Shown here piece after piece: positions 1 to 6,092 of a stretch of DNA of 9,478 nt (its first letter is position 1; each line of letters starts with the position of its first letter). The notes below the pieces were generated by a model. That model did no database searches, had not been told where the DNA came from, and worked only from the letters and a program-made list of their open reading frames with translations. Origin of the DNA: Cellvibrionales bacterium UBA3090 (lineage in GTDB: Bacteria; Pseudomonadota; Gammaproteobacteria; Pseudomonadales; Porticoccaceae); contig DFBC01000083.1 of NCBI GenBank assembly GCA_002367235.1, forward strand, positions 1 to 9,478, in the 5' to 3' direction. Position numbers and translations under genes: made by a program.

Positions 1-741
1 CAGTTAGAAACAGATAATGCCTTGTACAGTTTGGAGGAGGGGGTTCTTTCATCATTAGCTCCCGATTTAATTGTTACCCAGTCACTCTGCGACGTTTGCG
101 CTGTGTCTGCGGATGAGGTCAATACGGTTGCCTGTCAATTACCGAAGAGTGCCCGAGTCATCAATCTGGAGCCTACTTGTTTGAATGATGTGCTCGACAC
201 TATTTTGGTGGTGGGTGCTGCGGCTGAGCGACCTGTTGAGGCGCAGGCTTATTATGACAGTTTGCTTCAACGGGTTGAGCATGTTGTTCGGCGAACAGAA
301 AAAATTGACCGTGAGTCGCGTCCCAAGGTGGCTATCCTGGAGTGGCTCGACCCCCTGTTTGATGGTGGTCACTGGTACCCAGAATTAATTGAAATGGCGG
401 GTGGCACACCCTGTTTTGGTCATCGAGACAAGCCTTCTTGCAGTCGTTCTTGGGAAGACTTGGTTGAGGCGCAGCCAGACGTGATTTTAGTGTCTCTTTG
501 TGGGTTTGATTTGGAGCGCACGGCCCAAGACATCCCCCTGCTGACGAATCGGCCCGGGTTTTCAACGCTGCCTGCAGCGCTAAATGGCCAAACTTATATG
601 GTTGATGGCAACAGTTATTTTAGCCGCCCTGGGCCACGGCTAGTCTGTAGTCTGGAAATTCTTGCCAACCTGCTTCACCCTGAGGTGCACCCTTTGCCGG
701 AGGGGGTACCTTCGGCGACAAAGTGGTCGGCAGATTTTTGA
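1..741 (+). CDS. BtuF-like cobalamin-binding protein, 5' end cut by window edge
   Basis: The reading frame is open from base 1 with no stop, so the start lies outside the window and 246 residues plus the stop are visible. The TTG at position 22 is probably not the true start. The protein resembles the periplasmic-binding-protein family (PF01497) members usually annotated as cobalamin-binding proteins. Visible family marks are the segment DLIVTQSLCDVCAVS (Cys codons at 88-90 and 97-99), a GHWYPELIEMAGG segment near 370-410, a SWEDL segment followed by QPDVILVSLCGF near 450-510, and RPGF near 550. It is clearly different from the second binding protein, BtuF, at the end of the operon. cobO starts 35 bases downstream on the same strand, which supports a role in corrinoid handling. 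Whether it is exported cannot be judged because the N-terminus is missing. The family assignment is good; the exact ligand is inferred. Confidence 0.85.
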   Translation, partial: QLETDNALYSLEEGVLSSLAPDLIVTQSLCDVCAVSADEVNTVACQLPKSARVINLEPTCLNDVLDTILVVGAAAERPVEAQAYYDSLLQRVEHVVRRTEKIDRESRPKVAILEWLDPLFDGGHWYPELIEMAGGTPCFGHRDKPSCSRSWEDLVEAQPDVILVSLCGFDLERTAQDIPLLTNRPGFSTLPAALNGQTYMVDGNSYFSRPGPRLVCSLEILANLLHPEVHPLPEGVPSATKWSADF

Positions 742-776
742 TATTTCATATTGCGTGCTAACACTGGAGTCAATGC

Positions 777-1370
777 GTGACAGATAAACACCAGAAAAAA
801 ATGCAGAAGCTCAAGGAAAATGTAGACGCGGGTATTAAGGCCGCGAATAGTGAGCGCGGTGTAATGATTTTGCTAACCGGCGACGGTAAGGGAAAGAGCA
901 GTTCTGCCTTCGGTATGGTGATGCGCGCGTTGGGCTACGACTATAAAGTAGGTGTCGTTCAATTCATTAAGGGCGAGCAACTGTCTGGTGAAGAAATGTA
1001 CTTGAGGGATAAGTGCCCGCAAGTGGACTTTTACCAGATGGGAACGGGCTTCACGTGGAATACTCAGGATCGAGAGGCTGATATCGAGGCCGCAGAACGA
1101 ACCTGGGCTGTAGCTGAGCGAATGCTAAAAGACGACAGTTTCCATTTGGTCGTGTTGGATGAGCTTACCTATATGTTCAGTTTTAAGTATCTGGATGAGG
1201 ATAGGGTGCTCGATGCTCTGCGCAATCGCCCGGCAAATCAAAGCGTTGTGGTTACCGGTCGTGGTGGTGGTTCCCGTTTGCAGGAGCTTGCTGATACTGT
1301 ATCTGAGGTTAAAGACATCAAGCATGCCTACAAGTCCGGCGTTATGGCGCGTCGTGGTGTGGATTTTTGA
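777..1370 (+). CDS. cobO: Corrinoid (cob(I)alamin) adenosyltransferase, CobO/BtuR type
   Basis: This 197-residue cytoplasmic enzyme transfers the adenosyl group of ATP to reduced corrinoid, making adenosylcobalamin and triphosphate. Length and order of motifs match E. coli BtuR. They are the P-loop GDGKGKSS at residues 35-42, VVQFIKG at 60-66, the GTGFTWNTQ segment at 89-97, VVLDELTY at 125-132, VTGRG at 159-163 and ELADTVSEVK at 170-179, ending in ARRGVDF. The usual Thr-Thr after the P-loop lysine is Ser-Ser here, a conservative change. The start is GTG at 777, chosen because GGAG at 766-769 lies seven bases upstream and the N-terminal Lys-rich helix matches the family. The ATG at 773 leads to a stop within five codons. 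It sits between a corrinoid-binding protein and the BtuC permease, so it probably adenosylates corrinoid as it is imported. Confidence 0.97.
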   Translation: MTDKHQKKMQKLKENVDAGIKAANSERGVMILLTGDGKGKSSSAFGMVMRALGYDYKVGVVQFIKGEQLSGEEMYLRDKCPQVDFYQMGTGFTWNTQDREADIEAAERTWAVAERMLKDDSFHLVVLDELTYMFSFKYLDEDRVLDALRNRPANQSVVVTGRGGGSRLQELADTVSEVKDIKHAYKSGVMARRGVDF

Positions 1371-1411
1371 TACATACTCCGTCTTCAATATAATTTTTAA
1401 GAGCGATCACT

Positions 1412-2431
1412 TTGCGCCGTCACTCTCCCTCAAAATTTATTCTTATTGCCAGTAGCGCCTTGGTCGTGGCTTTATTGTTGGGGTTGATGAGTGGTGCGGT
1501 AAATGTTCACCCGTCAAAGTTGCTGGGGTTGTTCAGTTTCAGCAATACGGACCTGGATTCCCGTATTCTTCACACCATTCGCCTACCGCGTGTGCTTCTG
1601 GCTGCACTGGCCGGGGCTTGCTTGGGAAGTTGTGGTGCGGTGATGCAGGGGCTGTTTCGCAATCCATTGGCAGACCCTTCCTTGATCGGTGTTTCTAGTG
1701 GTGCCTCAGTCGGGGCTAGTTGTGTGATATTTTTTGGTGGTGCCGGTTTGGTTGGTAGTGGTATTGGGTTGCCGGTCATTGCCATCGGAGCTTTTATTGG
1801 TGGGCTGCTGGCCACTAGTGTCGTCTATCGCTTGTCAACCTCCATGACGGGCACCTCAGTTTCCACTATGTTGTTGGCCGGGATAGCCATTACTGCGCTG
1901 GCTGGCGCTGCGACTAGCTTGTTTAGCTTTTTTGCTGACAATGAAATGTTGCGTCGTATTAGTCTTTGGCAAATGGGTAATCTGGATGGTGCAGATTGGC
2001 CGAGGGTAACGACCCTTGCTGTGGTGGTGGTTCCGTTGATTTTCCTATTGCCCCGCGAAGGGCAGGCACTTAATGCGATATTGTTGGGAGAGTCAGAGGC
2101 TCGCCATTTGGGTATTGCTGTTGAGCGCTTAAAGCGGCGGCTAATACTGCTCACAGCCCTAGGCGTGGGCGTAGCTGTTTCAGTATCTGGAGTTGTGGCC
2201 TTTGTGGGCCTGATCATTCCTCATTTGGTGCGGCTGCTTATTGGCCCGGATCACCGCTATTTGATACCAGGCTCTGCCATTCTTGGTGCGGTACTGCTAT
2301 TGCTGGCGGATACTGCTGCGCGTACGCTGATGTCCCCTGCCGAGCTGCCAACGGGTGTTATCACTGCCTTGCTAGGGGCGCCATTTTTTGTAGCTTTGTT
2401 GCTTCAGCAGCGTCAAAAATTGGTAGTTTAG
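1412..2431 (+). CDS. btuC: Cobalamin ABC transporter permease (FecCD/BtuC family)
   Basis: This 339-residue hydrophobic protein has the family layout of about ten membrane helices and works as a homodimer in the inner membrane. The segment IRLPRVLLAALAG (residues 56-68) carries Arg57 and Arg60. These match by position the BtuC arginines that dock onto glutamates of the binding protein. GAVMQGLFRNPLADPSLIG follows, a hallmark of the family. LGESEARHLGI near residue 225 is the cytoplasmic loop that contacts the ATPase, and GVVAFVGLIIPHLVR near 260 is also conserved. The start is an unusual TTG at 1412. It is supported by AAGAG at 1399-1403 and by a short basic N-terminus directly before the first helix. 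The ATPase gene begins three bases after the stop, so the two are probably translationally coupled. The family also carries haem and siderophores; B12 is inferred from the neighbours. Confidence 0.93.
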   Translation: MRRHSPSKFILIASSALVVALLLGLMSGAVNVHPSKLLGLFSFSNTDLDSRILHTIRLPRVLLAALAGACLGSCGAVMQGLFRNPLADPSLIGVSSGASVGASCVIFFGGAGLVGSGIGLPVIAIGAFIGGLLATSVVYRLSTSMTGTSVSTMLLAGIAITALAGAATSLFSFFADNEMLRRISLWQMGNLDGADWPRVTTLAVVVVPLIFLLPREGQALNAILLGESEARHLGIAVERLKRRLILLTALGVGVAVSVSGVVAFVGLIIPHLVRLLIGPDHRYLIPGSAILGAVLLLLADTAARTLMSPAELPTGVITALLGAPFFVALLLQQRQKLVV

Positions 2432-2434
2432 CTG

Positions 2435-3205
2435 ATGTTTGAAGCCCGTCAGTTATCATTATCTCTTTCCGGGTTTGACCTATTGCAGGGTATAAACTTG
2501 CAAGTTGAGCCGGGCGAAGTGACGGCTATTCTTGGTCCCAATGGTGCAGGGAAAACCAGCCTCTTGCGGTTATTGACGGGTGAGACGCCCCCTTCTACTG
2601 GCGAGGTCATTTTTAATGGCATCACCCTCGATCAGTGGCAACCGAAGCGGCGGGCTAAAATACTGTCAGTGTTGCCTCAGGGATCGCCATTGAATTTTCC
2701 ATTCACGGCCAGGGAGGTCGTGATGATGGGGCGTATTCCCCATGCCACCGGTTTGGTGAAAGATACCGAAATAGTAGATGCGGCACTTTCTGTCGTCGGT
2801 GGCAGCTATCTGGAGAAACGTTTTTACACTCAAATGTCTGGGGGAGAAAAACAGCGAGTGCAGTTGGCTCGTGCCCTGGCCCAAATCTGGGAGCCAGATG
2901 GAAGTGGCGATCGTTTCCTGGTTTTGGATGAGCCGACCTCGGCTTTTGATTTGGCGCACCAGCAGCTCACTCTGGAAATTGTTAAGAGCTTTGCTCGTCA
3001 GGGCGTTGGTGTGCTCATGGTTCTTCATGATCTTAACCTGGCGGCGGGTTGTGCCGACCAGTTGGTGATGCTTCATTGTGGGAAAATTGCTGCCCAAGGT
3101 TCGCCTGAGTTTGTATTAACAACCACCATGATCAAAGAAGTGTTCAGCGTGGATGCTTCCATTGGCGTTCACCCCAAAACGGGTTCGCCCTTGGTTATCG
3201 TTTGA
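2435..3205 (+). CDS. btuD: ABC transporter ATPase for cobalamin import (HmuV-like BtuD)
   Basis: This 256-residue cytoplasmic ATPase powers the BtuC-type permease. All nucleotide-binding motifs are intact: Walker A GPNGAGKT at residues 34-41, Q-loop Gln82, the signature MSGGEKQR at 134-141, Walker B FLVLDE at 161-166 with DEPTSAFDLAHQQ continuing, and the switch His198 in VLHDLNLAA. Several stretches (VLPQGSPLNFPFTAREVVMMGR, and the AQIWEP insertion before Walker B) resemble haem-transport ATPases of the HmuV type more than enterobacterial BtuD. An automatic annotation may therefore call it a haem transporter. The setting, between a FecCD permease and a BtuF and downstream of cobO, argues for cobalamin. 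The ATG start is three bases after the permease stop, and the gene ends one base before the BtuF start. The ATPase call is certain; the substrate is inferred from context. Confidence 0.93.
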   Translation: MFEARQLSLSLSGFDLLQGINLQVEPGEVTAILGPNGAGKTSLLRLLTGETPPSTGEVIFNGITLDQWQPKRRAKILSVLPQGSPLNFPFTAREVVMMGRIPHATGLVKDTEIVDAALSVVGGSYLEKRFYTQMSGGEKQRVQLARALAQIWEPDGSGDRFLVLDEPTSAFDLAHQQLTLEIVKSFARQGVGVLMVLHDLNLAAGCADQLVMLHCGKIAAQGSPEFVLTTTMIKEVFSVDASIGVHPKTGSPLVIV

Positions 3206-3206
3206 T

Positions 3207-4073
3207 ATGAATAGCCGGAGATTTCTCTCCATATTGCTGGTCCTGATCTCTGTGAGAGCATCGGCAGGCATTATTGTAAAAGACGATATGGGGCGAGAGG
3301 TCGTGTTGTCGAAGCCTGCACAGCGCATTGTTAGTTTGGCGCCTCACCTGACAGAAGTTGTTTATGCGGTAGGTGGTGGCGATCAGATGGCGGCCACCGT
3401 GGCGTGGAGTGACTTTCCCAAAGAGGCGGCAGCGTTACCGGTTATAGGGTCTAACAACAAAATTAATTATGAAGCATTGCTATCATACAACCCGGACCTG
3501 GTGCTGGTCTGGCATAGTGGCAATGGGGATGGCATTGTTCGCCGGTTGGTGTCGCTCGGCCTAAATGTTTATATCAATGAGCCGCGGAAGCTGGATCGTA
3601 TACCGGCGACATTAGAGAAAATTGGACAACTGCTTGGCCGGGAATCTGAGGCGAAGGTCGTTGCTCGAAAATTCCTGGCTTCATTTGAATCTCTTCAGCA
3701 AAAATACAGTCAGCTTCCCGCTGTAGATGTCTACTATCAAATTTGGCAATCACCCCTTATTACATTTGGTGGGAGCCATCTGGTGTCTGATGTGCTTAAA
3801 CTTTGTGGAGCAAATAACGTCTTTGCTGATGTGGGGCCGCTTGTGCCTCGAGTGAGCGTGGAGTCAGTATTGGCTGCCGACCCCGAGGTTATTATTATTG
3901 GCCAATATACAGAGGTTGATGCAGCATTTGATGTCTGGCGTCAGTGGCCACAGCTTAGGGCCGTAGCGAGGGGGCATTTATATAGTGTCGACCCCTATTT
4001 GCTTCACCGTCATACCCCAAGAATCATTCTGGGCGCGCGGGAGCTATGTGAGGCGATCAACCGGGCGCGTTAG
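3207..4073 (+). CDS. btuF: Periplasmic cobalamin-binding protein BtuF
   Basis: This secreted 288-residue protein delivers B12 to the BtuCD-type transporter. The ATG at 3207 was chosen over an upstream in-frame ATG at 3153, which would overlap the ATPase. It follows the ATPase stop by one base and gives a clean signal peptide with basic residues 3-5, a hydrophobic core and likely cleavage after ASA (residue 20). The mature protein has two lobes. RIVSLAPHLTEVVYAVG (40-56), WSDFP (67-71) and NPDLVLVWHSGN (95-106) lie in the first. VYYQIWQSPLITFGG (175-189) and LKLCGANNVFAD (197-208) lie in the second. These line up well with E. coli BtuF. Glu89 (in NYEALL) and Glu219 (in SVESVL) match by position the two BtuF glutamates that bind permease arginines. 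It is the last gene of the operon; a terminator begins 19 bases after its stop. Confidence 0.92.
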   Translation: MNSRRFLSILLVLISVRASAGIIVKDDMGREVVLSKPAQRIVSLAPHLTEVVYAVGGGDQMAATVAWSDFPKEAAALPVIGSNNKINYEALLSYNPDLVLVWHSGNGDGIVRRLVSLGLNVYINEPRKLDRIPATLEKIGQLLGRESEAKVVARKFLASFESLQQKYSQLPAVDVYYQIWQSPLITFGGSHLVSDVLKLCGANNVFADVGPLVPRVSVESVLAADPEVIIIGQYTEVDAAFDVWRQWPQLRAVARGHLYSVDPYLLHRHTPRIILGARELCEAINRAR

Positions 4074-4092
4074 AGTGTAGGGTTATCAGCAT

Positions 4093-4120
4093 AAAAAAAC
4101 CGCCTTTCGGCGGTTTTTTT
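4093..4120. terminator. Bidirectional intrinsic terminator between btuF and amtB
   Basis: Seven A residues (4093-4099) are followed by CCGCC (4100-4104), a four-base loop (4105-4108), GGCGG (4109-4113) and seven T residues (4114-4120). Read on either strand this gives a GC stem and a U-run; the minus-strand loop reads GAAA. It lies 19 bases past the btuF stop and 29 bases past the amtB stop, so it can end both convergent transcripts. Confidence 0.95.
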
Positions 4121-4149
4121 ATGGTCGGTTTAAAAAGTTAGGCCATTAA

Positions 4150-5460
4150 TTAAAGGTCGTAGCCACGTTCATCGTGTTGAGAAAGATCCAGGCCATAGGT
4201 CTCATCTTCAGTGTCCACTCTCAGGCCAACCATTGCGTCGACAAGTTTCAGTAGCACATAGGTGACGACGGCAGTATAAACCAGCGTACTGACCACCCCA
4301 ATTAATTGCACCTGTAGCTGTGAGCTCATGGTCATGCCTTCGGCGTAACCTTGTCCGCTGAAAACACCTAAGTCAGCGGAGGCGAAAACGCCCGCTAAAA
4401 TTGTACCCAGGATGCCTCCCATACCGTGTACGGGAAAAACATCCAGCGAGTCGTCGATCTTGAACCGCTGTTTTATTAATTGAGTCGCAAAGTAGCAGAT
4501 AATCCCGGCAGAAAAACCGATGATAAGTGCACCGCCCGGGCCGACAAAGCCGGAGGCTGGGGTAATAGTGCCGAGGCCCGCTACCATACCGGTAACAATA
4601 CCCAGTACGGAGGGTTTGCCGTGTTTCACCCACTCCATCATCATCCACGCCAGCGAGCCCGTGGCAGCAGATATATGTGTCACCAGCATAGCCATGCCGG
4701 CGTCTCCATTGGCGGCCAGGGCTGAACCGGCATTAAAGCCAAACCAGCCGACCCATAACATGCCGGCACCAGTGACGGTCATTGTCAAGTTGTGGGGCAT
4801 CATGGCCTGGTGCTGAAAGCCCTTGCGGTTACCGATAACTAATGCGGCTACGAGTGCTGCGGTACCTGCGGTGACGTGTACAACTGTGCCGCCAGCAAAA
4901 TCCAGAAGTCCTATTTCTTGTAGCCAGCCGCCGCCCCAAACCCAGTGGGTAATGGGTACATAAACCAGAATGAGCCAGATGCTACTAAAAATCAGTACTG
5001 CCGAAAATTTTACGCGCTCAGCAAAGGCGCCAATGATCAGTGCCGGAGTGATTATGGCAAACGTCATCTGGAACATGGCGAAGACAGATTCGGGGATGTC
5101 GCCTGAAAGGGTGTCCTCCAGCACGTTGCCCAGCATGAAATTGTCGAGACCGCCAATCCAGCTGTTCATGGCGCCACCATCGGTGAATGCCAGGCTGTAG
5201 CCGCAGATCATCCAGATCAGCGAGGCAATACAGGTGATGGCAAAGCACTGCATGAGGACAGAAAGAACATTTTTAACGCGAACCAGGCCGCCGTAAAAAA
5301 GTGAGAGGCCGGGTATTGTCATAAACAGTACCAAGGCGGTCGCGGTTATGATCCAAGCCGTATTGGCTCCGTCCAGACTGTCCGCGTGTCCCATGGCGGG
5401 GAGCATTAGGCCGGCTAATAGAGCCTGGAGTGAAAACTGTAGATTAAAGCGTTTGAGCAT
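4150..5460 (-). CDS. amtB: Ammonium transporter AmtB
   Basis: This 436-residue inner-membrane ammonium channel belongs to the Amt/Rh family and works as a trimer. A cleavable signal peptide is visible (residues 1 to about 26, ending MGHA), as in E. coli AmtB. Eleven membrane helices are expected. The key pore residues sit at a constant offset of 27 from mature E. coli numbering: Phe134 and Phe242 of the gate, Asp187 of the binding site, and the twin pore histidines His195 and His345. The signature DFAGGTVVHVTAGTAAL is at 187-203 and FPVHGMGGILGT at 342-353. The C-terminal tail (residues 415-436, containing YGLDLSQHDERGYDL) is intact; it is the region that talks to the PII protein GlnK. No glnK gene lies beside it. 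The start codon follows AAGGTG by seven bases. A sigma-54 promoter and an NtrC-like site upstream suggest control by nitrogen limitation. Confidence 0.97.
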   Translation of the reverse strand: MLKRFNLQFSLQALLAGLMLPAMGHADSLDGANTAWIITATALVLFMTIPGLSLFYGGLVRVKNVLSVLMQCFAITCIASLIWMICGYSLAFTDGGAMNSWIGGLDNFMLGNVLEDTLSGDIPESVFAMFQMTFAIITPALIIGAFAERVKFSAVLIFSSIWLILVYVPITHWVWGGGWLQEIGLLDFAGGTVVHVTAGTAALVAALVIGNRKGFQHQAMMPHNLTMTVTGAGMLWVGWFGFNAGSALAANGDAGMAMLVTHISAATGSLAWMMMEWVKHGKPSVLGIVTGMVAGLGTITPASGFVGPGGALIIGFSAGIICYFATQLIKQRFKIDDSLDVFPVHGMGGILGTILAGVFASADLGVFSGQGYAEGMTMSSQLQVQLIGVVSTLVYTAVVTYVLLKLVDAMVGLRVDTEDETYGLDLSQHDERGYDL

Positions 5461-5466
5461 GTTCTC

Positions 5467-5481
5467 GCACCTTTTTGGTGC
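5467..5481 (-). promoter_or_regulatory. NtrC-type palindrome / hairpin over the amtB ribosome binding site
   Basis: GCACC (5467-5471), five T residues, and GGTGC (5477-5481) form a perfect inverted repeat. This is the GCACC-N5-GGTGC form of well-known NtrC sites such as those upstream of glnA. It lies only six bases from the amtB start codon, downstream of the predicted sigma-54 start site, which is unusual for an enhancer. In amtB mRNA the same bases give a 5-bp hairpin with an A5 loop. That hairpin would contain the AAGGTG ribosome binding site, so an RNA role is equally possible. Confidence 0.6.
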
Positions 5482-5484
5482 TCA

Positions 5485-5530
5485 ATAATGGTGCGGGATA
5501 AGCCTTTCCAATCCCATCTGGCACCATTAT
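5485..5530 (-). repeat. 10-bp perfect inverted repeat in the amtB leader
   Basis: ATAATGGTGC (5485-5494) and GCACCATTAT (5521-5530) are perfect inverted arms. Inside them GGGAT (5495-5499) pairs with ATCCC (5511-5515), leaving a five-base bulge on one side and an 11-base loop. The element lies in the predicted amtB 5' untranslated region and would form a stable stem-loop. Its GGTGC/GCACC boxes match those of the palindrome beside the start codon. There is no U-run next to it on either strand, so it is not a standard terminator. Confidence 0.7.
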
Positions 5531-5560
5531 GAAGCAGGTATTGTTTATTTTTGGTGTTTT

Positions 5561-5580
5561 TCGGGCTATTTTTAGCCTGA
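5561..5580 (-). repeat. Small stem-loop near the start of the amtB leader
   Basis: GGCTA (5564-5568) and TAGCC (5573-5577) pair around a four-base loop, with outer T-A and C-G pairs flanking one mismatch. It lies just inside the predicted amtB transcript and may protect or regulate the 5' end. Support is limited to the visible inverted repeat. Confidence 0.4.
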
Positions 5581-5593
5581 GGTTAAATTATAT

Positions 5594-5608
5594 GCAAATA
5601 TTGCGCCA
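5594..5608 (-). promoter_or_regulatory. Sigma-54 promoter of amtB
   Basis: Read on the minus strand the bases are TGGCGCAATATTTGC. This matches the -24/-12 consensus TGGCACR-N4-TTGC at every defined base except one (G for A). The invariant GG and GC are separated by exactly ten bases. Transcription would begin near 5583, giving a leader of about 120 nt. Sigma-54 control of amtB is well known in proteobacteria, which raises confidence. Isolated GGTGC half-sites at 5624-5628 and 5687-5691 lie upstream of it. Confidence 0.8.
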
Positions 5609-5723
5609 ATATTGAGTTATTTTGGTGCGATATGCTGGGATTTGTGGCTGTGGCGTTTCGGTGTGAGGTGGTTTTTGTCTGTGTTTGGTGCAAAATTTAG
5701 TTGTGTCGACGCATTGGTGTCCG

Positions 5724-5753
5724 TTAAATGACATGCAGCGGTGTGAGTATGAT
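5724..5753 (+). promoter_or_regulatory. Weak candidate sigma-70 promoter for the DUF4404 gene
   Basis: TATGAT (5748-5753) is a good -10 match. The only -35 candidate at an 18-base spacing is TTAAAT (5724-5729), a poor match. Transcription would begin near 5760, about 40 bases before the start codon. A second TATACT at 5759-5764 has no -35 partner. Confidence 0.25.
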
Positions 5754-5800
5754 AGGCATATACTTAACCTAGTAACATTCGATAAAAATGAGGTAGTACG

Positions 5801-6070
5801 ATGACCAGTGAAGAACTTCAGAGTCAACTCGATGAGCTGCATAAAGAGCTAGAAAAAGCCAAGGCATTGGCTCCGGAAGAGAGAGATTTTTTGGGGCATC
5901 TGATGTCAGAAATGGTGAGTATTTCTCAAGGCAAGCTAGTACCGGAAACACCAAAGGAGTCGCTTCGCGATCAGCTTGAGCAGAAGGCGAGTGACTTTGA
6001 AACAGGGCACCCTCGCCTGGCTGCAGTGATTCGTCAGGTACTGGATGCACTAAATAAAATGGGCATCTAA
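5801..6070 (+). CDS. DUF4404 family protein
   Basis: This 89-residue, highly charged protein matches the DUF4404 family (small proteobacterial proteins of unknown function) in length and in its C-terminal block HPRLAAVIRQVLDALNKMGI (residues 70-89). The N-terminal part, residues 4-22, has a heptad-like pattern of Leu with Glu and Lys and is likely a short coiled coil. The middle (residues 52-68) is also helical and charged. No signal peptide, membrane helix or catalytic motif is visible, so it is probably cytoplasmic. The start is supported by GAGG at 5790-5793, seven bases upstream. It is the first gene of a same-strand group; the SPOR lipoprotein gene starts 22 bases after its stop. No function is proposed. 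Confidence 0.9.
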   Translation: MTSEELQSQLDELHKELEKAKALAPEERDFLGHLMSEMVSISQGKLVPETPKESLRDQLEQKASDFETGHPRLAAVIRQVLDALNKMGI

Positions 6071-6092
6071 GTGGGCCCTATCGCTTGAAGCC

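Larger units (their letters stand above)
5461..5800. other. Intergenic control region between divergent amtB and the DUF4404 gene
   Basis: This stretch of 340 bases holds no convincing gene. The left part (to about 5610) carries the amtB leader, its hairpins and the sigma-54 promoter. The right part (5610-5800) is rich in G and T on the plus strand. It carries two GGTGC half-sites and a weak sigma-70-like -10 for the gene to the right. Confidence 0.8.

Noticed and set aside
22..24. TTG at 22 as the true start of the first binding protein
   Set aside because: The frame is open back to base 1, no ribosome binding site precedes the TTG, and family members are longer at the N-terminus.
741..776. 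Possible B12 riboswitch within the operon
   Set aside because: The gap is only 35 bases, far too short for a cobalamin riboswitch, and no B12-box-like sequence was recognised anywhere in the window.
3153..3206. Longer N-terminus for BtuF starting at 3153
   Set aside because: It would overlap the ATPase gene by 53 bases and put 18 extra residues before an otherwise clean signal peptide; the ATG at 3207 fits the operon spacing.
4373..5248. Several ORFs of 76-98 residues overlapping amtB on both strands
   Set aside because: They are shadows of amtB in other frames; amtB itself is unambiguous from its pore residues.
5519..5533. Plus-strand sigma-54-like TGGCACC that might drive the DUF4404 gene
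   Set aside because: The bases at the -12 position are AA instead of GC, and the element is better explained as an arm of the amtB leader inverted repeat.
5588..5842. 84-residue minus-strand ORF across the amtB-DUF4404 intergenic region
   Set aside because: It starts inside the DUF4404 gene, runs over the sigma-54 promoter, has no plausible ribosome binding site or family likeness, and its composition looks random.
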